This document shows, one piece after another, positions 16,045-20,116 of a DNA stretch of 20,116 bases. The first letter of the stretch is position 1. Every line of letters starts with the position of its first letter. This DNA is from UBA1737 sp964474685 (lineage in GTDB: Bacteria; Bacillota_I; Bacilli_A; ML615J-28; CAG-313). The notes under the pieces are model-generated. The model was not told the DNA's origin, made no database searches, and worked only from the letters and a program-made list of their open reading frames with translations. Both the position numbers and the translations under genes were made by a program. The stretch spans positions 1 through 20,116 of the forward strand of contig CAYYTE010000021.1 of NCBI GenBank assembly GCA_964474685.1, given 5' to 3'.

Positions 16045-16497
16045 TTAATGGTTTGCATTTTCTACAATATAGATTGTAATTGTAGCCACCACTTCTTTAC
16101 ATAATTCAATTGTTGCAAGGTAAGTACCTAGTCCAACAATTTGTTGTTTTAGTTCAATTTTTCGTTTTTCAAGTTTTGCATCACATACTTTTTCAAGTTC
16201 ATCCGCAATTTGTTTTGTCGAAACACTTCCAAATAGTTTTCCATCCGAACCAACTCGAACTTGAATCTTAATTGGATTTGATTCAATAACACTTTTAAGT
16301 TTTTCCATTTCTTTTATATGTTGTTGAATTCTTAATTGTGCTTCTTCTTTTTCTCTTTCTAAAGTTTGTACATTCTCTGGTGTTGCAAGTACTGCTTTCT
16401 TTTCTTTAATTAAATAATTTGCATAGCCACTAGAAAACTCTAATATTTGATCTTTCTTACCTTTGTCTTTTACATCTTGAATTAATATAACTTTCAT
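16045..16497 (-). CDS. rplI: Ribosomal protein L9, embedded reading frame with its own start signal
   Basis: The last 150 codons of the fused frame are a full-length L9, which binds 23S rRNA in the large subunit. The N-terminal rRNA-binding domain is clear (MKVILIQDVKDKGKKDQ, then GYANYLI, where standard L9 has GYARNFLIP). Next come the long connecting helix (about 45-75, Glu/Lys-rich) and the C-terminal domain containing VGSDGKLFGSVSTKQIADEL. ATG 16497 has AAGGAGG five bases upstream, so free L9 could be made from the same mRNA by internal initiation. This is inferred from sequence; the fusion could also be cleaved, or used whole. Confidence 0.75.
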   Translation of the reverse strand: MKVILIQDVKDKGKKDQILEFSSGYANYLIKEKKAVLATPENVQTLEREKEEAQLRIQQHIKEMEKLKSVIESNPIKIQVRVGSDGKLFGSVSTKQIADELEKVCDAKLEKRKIELKQQIVGLGTYLATIELCKEVVATITIYIVENANH

Positions 16498-18324
16498 GTT
16501 TTCCTCCTTATCAAGTGAATCTAATACCTTCTTTAATTGAACGATTACTTCCGAAATTGTTTTATCTTTTATTTGTGCAGCCGCATTATTTAAATGCCCG
16601 CCTCCACCTAAACGTTCCATAACCATTTGAGCATTTACAACACCNNNNNNNNNNNNNNNNNNNNNNNNNNNNNNNNNNNNNNNNNNNNNNNNNNNNNNNN
16701 NNNNNNNNNNNNNNNNNNNNNNNNNNNNNNNNNNNNNNNNNNNNTGCTTAGTATGATAAACAAAATTATTTGTATCAACTACAATACCAAGTAATAACCA
16801 AGTAGCCTCTAAATCATTAAAGTTCAAAGGAATTGCGGAAAACTCTAATAAATTCATAATTAACTCAACACTAGAAGAAGCTCCTGCCTCACAATAGTAG
16901 AAAGAAAAATTACGAAAAGCTCCGGCTCCCTTACGATGATGGTCAATTATTCCGATGTCTTTAAACTGCTTTGGAATAGAAGTTGAATTTGGGCTTAACT
17001 GATATTCCGTTTGGAAGTCAGTAATCATAAGTAAACTATTTTCATCTTTTTTCTTGCTCACTTGAGATGGAAGAATTATCGAATCATTTAATATTACATA
17101 TTGATTACGAATCGTATCATAAATTTTTGTAACAGTATCATCAATACTATCTTTATCTAGGATTATATAAGTTTCTTTATCGTATGCAAGTGCTAAACGA
17201 TAAATCGCAACCATACTTCCAAAACAATCCGCATCCGTATTCACATGACCTAAGATAAAGACTTTACTTGACTTTTGAATCAAGTATTGTAATTCTTCAC
17301 TCTTATTTCGAATAGCAACTTTGGACTCTTTCGGTACAGGATCGGTTTTTGCTCCATAGAAATAATTCTTATTATCTACTTTCACAACCGTTTGGTCACC
17401 ACCTCTAGATAATGCCATATCCAGTTGATCTTGAGCAAGACTTGCAAGTTTGCTAATTGGAATATCACAACAAGCAACACCAATACTTAAAGTAATACGA
17501 ATTAGCTTTGTACTTCGAAGAATTATCTTTGTATTATCTAATATATCAAAGTTTTCTTTTTGAAGCATTTTGAGTTGTTCTTTATCCATTATTAACATAT
17601 AACGACTATCTGAAAAAGCTCTTGAGAATATGCCATGTTGTTCCGCCCAATTTGCAACCATTGAAATGAGTTTCCCTTGGTATTCTGCACGCTCTTGAGG
17701 ATCAAACCCTGCTAGCGCTTCTTCAAAATTATCAATGTTCATATAACCAATCGCCAATATACGATTATCATATAATGCTTTTAAATTTGTTAACTCAGTG
17801 GTCTTTGTAAGATAAATAATATCAAGGTCAGATAAGTATAAAATCTCATATATCTCACCATAAATCTTAATCCCAAATGATATAGTTCCATCATCTGTTG
17901 CCGGGTTTTTATGAATGCCATCAAATAAATCCTTACTAATATCTTGTAAGTTGATTTTTTCTAAAGGACTCATAAAAATATCACGAGATTTCGCATTTGC
18001 CCAAGAGATATTATCATCTTTATCAATAATTATAATCCCTATGGGTAAATGATTAAAAGCAGTTTCTCCCGCTTTTTTCACTTTATAGGTAATAGAATTC
18101 CACCTACCTAAACGATTGAATAAAGCCGATTCTTTTTCACTAGATTTCCTAGTTAAATTAAAAGCGATAATTAAAGATAAAGAAATTACAACAAATAAAA
18201 TAGGAATTAAAACAAAATAGTCAAAAGTTGTATGGTTCAAATAAATCATATAGCCCGTTACTCCCACGGAAACGAGGAATAAAAGAATATTAAAAAAGTA
18301 TAAAAAAGAAAATCGTTTCTTCAT
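16045..18324 (-). CDS. gdpP-rplI: GdpP-type c-di-AMP phosphodiesterase fused in frame to ribosomal protein L9
   Basis: One continuous frame, interrupted only by a gap. Residues 1-55 form two membrane helices; about 85-165 are a PAS-like sensor; about 175-330 a degenerate GGDEF domain; then DHH/DHHA1 phosphodiesterase with H360, D364, D366 (GHVNTDADCFGS), D461-H462-H463 (IIDHHRKG) and the C-terminal GGGGHLNNAA. This is the GdpP layout, which hydrolyses c-di-AMP at the membrane. The 100 N remove about 100 residues of the DHH/DHHA1 junction. Instead of a stop, the frame runs through LDKEEN into a complete L9 (150 residues). Separate gdpP and rplI genes are neighbours in Bacillus. Similar fusions are, from memory, annotated in some Mollicutes and Erysipelotrichia. 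The start ATG has no close Shine-Dalgarno. Confidence 0.93.
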   Translation of the reverse strand: MKKRFSFLYFFNILLFLVSVGVTGYMIYLNHTTFDYFVLIPILFVVISLSLIIAFNLTRKSSEKESALFNRLGRWNSITYKVKKAGETAFNHLPIGIIIIDKDDNISWANAKSRDIFMSPLEKINLQDISKDLFDGIHKNPATDDGTISFGIKIYGEIYEILYLSDLDIIYLTKTTELTNLKALYDNRILAIGYMNIDNFEEALAGFDPQERAEYQGKLISMVANWAEQHGIFSRAFSDSRYMLIMDKEQLKMLQKENFDILDNTKIILRSTKLIRITLSIGVACCDIPISKLASLAQDQLDMALSRGGDQTVVKVDNKNYFYGAKTDPVPKESKVAIRNKSEELQYLIQKSSKVFILGHVNTDADCFGSMVAIYRLALAYDKETYIILDKDSIDDTVTKIYDTIRNQYVILNDSIILPSQVSKKKDENSLLMITDFQTEYQLSPNSTSIPKQFKDIGIIDHHRKGAGAFRNFSFYYCEAGASSSVELIMNLLEFSAIPLNFNDLEATWLLLGIVVDTNNFVYHTKXXXXXXXXXXXXXXXXXXXXXXXXXXXXXXXXXXGVVNAQMVMERLGGGGHLNNAAAQIKDKTISEVIVQLKKVLDSLDKEENMKVILIQDVKDKGKKDQILEFSSGYANYLIKEKKAVLATPENVQTLEREKEEAQLRIQQHIKEMEKLKSVIESNPIKIQVRVGSDGKLFGSVSTKQIADELEKVCDAKLEKRKIELKQQIVGLGTYLATIELCKEVVATITIYIVENANH
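16498..16509 (-). promoter_or_regulatory. Internal ribosome-binding site before the L9 part
   Basis: AAGGAGG-AAAAC-ATG on the minus strand, a seven-base match to the anti-Shine-Dalgarno with ideal spacing, lies within the coding frame of the fusion (codons for Lys-Glu-Glu-Asn). It is stronger than the site of the upstream gdpP start. Confidence 0.75.
16645..16744. other. Assembly gap (100 N) inside gdpP
   Basis: Exactly 100 N between VDTNNFVYHTK and GVVNAQMVMERLGGGGH. Bacillus GdpP has about 100 residues here, so about 300 bases are probably missing. Confidence 0.95.
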
Positions 18325-18361
18325 AGTTCTATTTTCAAAGATAAATCTTTGTATCCTTTCT

Positions 18362-18389
18362 ATAAGATATTTTCATCCCATTATCTTAT
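18362..18389. repeat. Inverted repeat at the start of the gdpP transcript
   Basis: ATAAGATA (18362-18369) and TATCTTAT (18382-18389) are perfect 8-bp inverted arms 12 bp apart, just downstream of the -10 box. The outer arm spans the likely transcription start, so an operator is as plausible as an RNA hairpin. Low-complexity AT content weakens the case. Confidence 0.4.
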
Positions 18390-18392
18390 CTT

Positions 18393-18421
18393 ATTATATC
18401 ATTATTGTGAGTAAAATACAA
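18393..18421 (-). promoter_or_regulatory. Promoter of gdpP-rplI-dnaB
   Basis: On the minus strand TTGTAT (18416-18421), 17-bp spacer, TATAAT (18393-18398), with TGA before the -10 box (extended -10). It lies between the rpsR terminator and gdpP, giving a leader of about 60 nt. Confidence 0.7.
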
Positions 18422-18458
18422 ATGATTGAAACTAAAGGGAAGTATTATTTTCAAGTGC

Positions 18459-18485
18459 AAAAAAAAGGACTAGAATTACTAGTCC
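18459..18485 (-). terminator. Intrinsic terminator of rpsF-ssb-rpsR
   Basis: GGACTAG (18467-18473) and CTAGTCC (18479-18485) form a 7-bp stem with a 5-nt loop, followed on the minus strand by eight T. It is 26 bases past the rpsR stop codon. Confidence 0.9.
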
Positions 18486-18511
18486 ATCTACTTAACAAAG
18501 ACATTGGGAAA

Positions 18512-18733
18512 CTATTCTTTTGTATAAGGTAATAGTCCCATAAAACGAGCACGTTTAATGCAAGTAGCTAATTCTCTTTGATAATTAGCCTTTGTACCTG
18601 TTACACGACGAGGTAAAATTTTGCCGCGATCAGAGATGAATCTTTTTAATAAATCAGCATCTTTCCAATCGATTTTTTCAACGTGGTTTTCTGTGAAGTA
18701 GCAAGATTTTTTTCTTTTCTTAAAAATTGCCAT
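18512..18733 (-). CDS. rpsR: Small-subunit ribosomal protein S18
   Basis: S18 binds next to S6 on the 30S platform. 73 residues, normal length, with the family pattern DWKDADLLKRFISDRGKILP (here IDWKDADLL), RRVTGTKANYQRELATCIKRARFMGLLPY. ATG 18733 is preceded by AGGAGG, which overlaps the stop codon of ssb, so the two are probably coupled. It is the last gene of the rpsF-ssb-rpsR operon. N-terminal cysteine-rich zinc motifs are not evident beyond a single SCYF. Confidence 0.97.
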   Translation of the reverse strand: MAIFKKRKKSCYFTENHVEKIDWKDADLLKRFISDRGKILPRRVTGTKANYQRELATCIKRARFMGLLPYTKE

Positions 18734-18742
18734 ACTTTCCTC

Positions 18743-19131
18743 CTAAAATGGTAAATCATCATCTGTGANNNNNNNNNNNNNNNNNNNNNNNNNNNNNNNN
18801 NNNNNNNNNNNNNNNNNNNNNNNNNNNNNNNNNNNNNNNNNNNNNNNNNNNNNNNNNNNNNNNNNNNNTTTGTTCCATCTTGAGCTTGATATCGATTGGA
18901 TTGAAGACGACCTTCAACACCAAGTAAACGACCTTTTTTAATAAATCGAGCCATGTTTTCAGCACTTTTTCCAAAGGTAGCGCAATTAATAAAATCAGTA
19001 TCACGTTCACCATTTTGGCCGGAGCCTAAACGATCAACAGCCAAACTAAATTGAACATAGGCAACATTAGATGATGAAGTTTTTAATTCAGGATCTTTTG
19101 TAATTCTTCCAACTAGACTAACTCTATTCAT
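18743..19131 (-). CDS. ssb: Single-stranded DNA-binding protein (interrupted by an assembly gap)
   Basis: It coats single-stranded DNA during replication and repair. The N-terminal OB fold is clear: MNRVSLVGRITKDPELK, then YVQFSLAVDR, DFINCATFGKSAENMARFIKKG and VEGRLQSNRYQ. The gap removes the end of the OB fold and the flexible linker. After it, one frame reads TDDDLPF then TAG (18743-18745), the conserved acidic tail that recruits partner proteins. With the 100-N placeholder this frame does not join the N-terminal one, so the true gap length is not 100: it must leave remainder 2 on division by 3. The other frame, which runs on into rpsR, is an artefact. ATG 19131 follows AAAGGAG. Confidence 0.93.
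18769..18868. other. Assembly gap (100 N) inside ssb
   Basis: Exactly 100 N. The reading-frame mismatch between the two halves of ssb shows that the real length differs from 100. Confidence 0.95.
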
Positions 19132-19143
19132 TGTTACTCCTTT

Positions 19144-19434
19144 TTACTCGTTCACAACAACAATGTGACGAATAATGTTTTCTTTAATATTAGCAATACG
19201 ATTGTACTCAGCGATTGCTTCTGGTGTTGCTTCAACATTTAATAACACATAAAAGCCTTTTTTCTCGCCTTTGATTTCATAAGCTAATTCTCTCAAACCC
19301 CAGTCTTTCGAATTTACTTCTACTACAGTTGATTTATTGGACGTAAAAATTGCACAAATTTCATCAATTAGAGCTTTACGAGCCTCTTCCTCAACAGCTG
19401 GACGAATGATAAACATAACTTCATATTTCTTCAT
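19144..19434 (-). CDS. rpsF: Small-subunit ribosomal protein S6
   Basis: S6 binds the central domain of 16S rRNA together with S18. 96 residues, normal length: MKKYEVMFIIRPAVEEE at the start, KDWGLRELAYEIKGEKKGFY in the middle, and NIIRHIVVVNE at the end. The frame is open 28 codons further upstream, but ATG 19434 is right: it begins the conserved sequence and AGGAGGTG lies just before it. The upstream stretch is the structured leader. First gene of rpsF-ssb-rpsR, transcribed from the promoter at 19538-19566. Confidence 0.97.
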   Translation of the reverse strand: MKKYEVMFIIRPAVEEEARKALIDEICAIFTSNKSTVVEVNSKDWGLRELAYEIKGEKKGFYVLLNVEATPEAIAEYNRIANIKENIIRHIVVVNE

Positions 19435-19531
19435 TCTATTCACCTCCTTATGGTCTTTGACTTTCTTAAAAAGTCTATGGCTTTGTTCAACAAAGCAAGG
19501 AATGTAATCTAATAACAATTAGATTTCATAC
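19435..19531 (-). promoter_or_regulatory. Structured 5' leader of rpsF, possible S6-S18 autoregulatory element
   Basis: Three hairpins can form in the leader RNA: an 8-bp stem at 19506-19525 (loop UGUU), a 7-bp stem at 19480-19496 (loop UGA) and a 6-bp stem at 19459-19475. In addition UUCCUU (19497-19502) can pair with AAGGAG (19444-19449), the Shine-Dalgarno of rpsF, enclosing the last two hairpins. S6-S18 feedback on rpsF leaders is known in many bacteria; I could not recognise the conserved CCG element of that motif here, so identity is open. Confidence 0.5.
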
Positions 19532-19537
19532 CGCTAT

Positions 19538-19566
19538 ATTGTACCACTTATTTAATATATTTGCAA
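19538..19566 (-). promoter_or_regulatory. Promoter of rpsF-ssb-rpsR
   Basis: On the minus strand TTGCAA (19561-19566), 17-bp spacer, TACAAT (19538-19543) with TGG before the -10 box. It begins 13 bases beyond the stop codon of the DJ-1 family gene. Confidence 0.75.
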
Positions 19567-19579
19567 GAATAGTCCTTTT

Positions 19580-20116
19580 TTATTTTTTATCTTTGGAATA
19601 AAGGATTCGATTTGATGTATTTCTTGAAACTTCACAACCGAGTAATTTCGTAACGATTGCTTCAGCAAAATCAATCGTTGTTCCCATTCCCTGACTTGTA
19701 ATAATAGAACCATCCACTACTACTTCTTTATTTGATATATATATTCCATCATAATGATTCCCTTCACATCCGGGAAAACATGTAAATGACTTTGATTTTA
19801 AATACCCAAGAATACCAAGAATCATGGGCGCAGCGCAAATACAAGCTACAACTAATTTTTTATTCATAAAGTAGTTAACTACTTGACTTGTTTTTAAACT
19901 ATCCAAATGATAAGCCGTTACCGCTTTTCCACCAGGTATGATTAAAAAATCATAATCAGGTAAATGAATCTCCTCAAGTAAATAATCTGCCTTGATTTGA
20001 ATTCCATTTTGTCCTACTAAATCAATCGATTGAAGGCTTATCATATCCAGTTTAAGCTCACTTCTTCTTAAATAATCAATGGTTGCAATTGCTTCCGTTT
20101 CCTCAAATCCATTTGC
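19580..20116 (-). CDS. DJ-1/PfpI family protein, 5' end beyond the window
   Basis: A ThiJ/DJ-1 type flavodoxin-like protein. Members act as deglycases, chaperones or redox sensors, and no exact activity can be assigned. The frame is open to the right edge: codons before the internal ATG 20044 read ANGFEETEAIATIDYLRR, matching the family's N terminus (G-F-E-E-x-E) with its conserved Glu, so the real start lies only a few codons outside. The glycine-rich turn is DFLIIPGGKAV; the nucleophile elbow is VACICAAPMILG, with the cysteine of ICAAP as the reactive residue; and SQGMGTTIDFA supplies the later conserved segment. The closest pattern is YajL/DJ-1 rather than PfpI protease. No terminator is seen after it. 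Confidence 0.88.
   Translation of the reverse strand, partial: ANGFEETEAIATIDYLRRSELKLDMISLQSIDLVGQNGIQIKADYLLEEIHLPDYDFLIIPGGKAVTAYHLDSLKTSQVVNYFMNKKLVVACICAAPMILGILGYLKSKSFTCFPGCEGNHYDGIYISNKEVVVDGSIITSQGMGTTIDFAEAIVTKLLGCEVSRNTSNRILYSKDKK

Noticed and set aside
18646..19131. A 161-residue frame combining the ssb N terminus with a tail that reads into rpsR
   Set aside because: It depends on the gap being exactly 100 bases. The other frame gives the canonical DDDLPF end and a stop codon.
19435..19518. 28-codon N-terminal extension of rpsF
   Set aside because: It overlaps the leader hairpins; conserved S6 begins at ATG 19434, which has AGGAGGTG in front.
1..20116. CRISPR array, transposase, tRNA or rRNA genes, phage attachment sites
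   Set aside because: No regularly spaced repeats, transposase motifs, tRNA-like sequences or rRNA-like sequences were seen on either strand.
1..20116. UGA read as tryptophan (Mollicutes code), considered because of the GdpP-L9 fusion
   Set aside because: UGA is the natural stop of atpF and atpH at correct protein ends, and Trp positions use UGG.

Overview
The window is about 20 kb of AT-rich chromosome from a low-GC Gram-positive bacterium (Bacillota). It reads with the standard code: UGA is a stop, for example at the end of atpF. Gene order and families point to the Bacilli/Erysipelotrichia side of the phylum: rpsF-ssb-rpsR, gdpP-rplI-dnaB, prfA-prmC-tsaC and rpiB-atp all have counterparts in Bacillus-type genomes. 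The fusion of GdpP with ribosomal protein L9 and an F-ATPase c subunit with a sodium-type site suggest an anaerobic, possibly gut-associated Erysipelotrichia-like organism. That placement is inference; no rRNA is present. Three runs of exactly 100 N (15109-15208, 16645-16744, 18769-18868) are scaffold gaps inside dnaB, gdpP and ssb.

Nearly everything lies on the minus strand, so transcription runs from high to low coordinates. From the right edge: a DJ-1/PfpI-family gene cut by the window edge; a strong promoter and structured leader; the rpsF-ssb-rpsR operon closed by a good terminator; a second promoter driving gdpP-rplI (one continuous frame) and dnaB, followed closely by prfA; a weak terminator; prmC and tsaC. 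A bidirectional terminator separates tsaC from the only plus-strand gene, a large secreted calcineurin-like phosphoesterase. Divergent from it, a well-formed promoter starts the rpiB-atpZ-atpI-atpBEFHAGDC operon, which encodes a complete F1Fo ATP synthase and ends at a clear terminator. Beyond it lies a putative lipoprotein of unknown function with its own strong promoter, whose -35 box sits inside a 9+9 bp palindrome. The start of a glycosyltransferase-like gene reaches the left edge.

The content is mostly core machinery: translation (S6, S18, L9, RF1, RF1 methylation, tRNA t6A synthesis), replication (DnaB, SSB), c-di-AMP turnover (GdpP) and energy conversion. No mobile element, CRISPR array, tRNA or rRNA was seen. 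The observations most worth following are: the GdpP-L9 fusion that keeps a perfect internal ribosome-binding site for L9; the sodium-type c subunit; an extra segment of about 40 residues in DnaB; the possible Shine-Dalgarno-sequestering rpsF leader; the operator-like palindrome; and the surface phosphoesterase set into an otherwise conserved block. I did not find a convincing wholly new multi-gene system.
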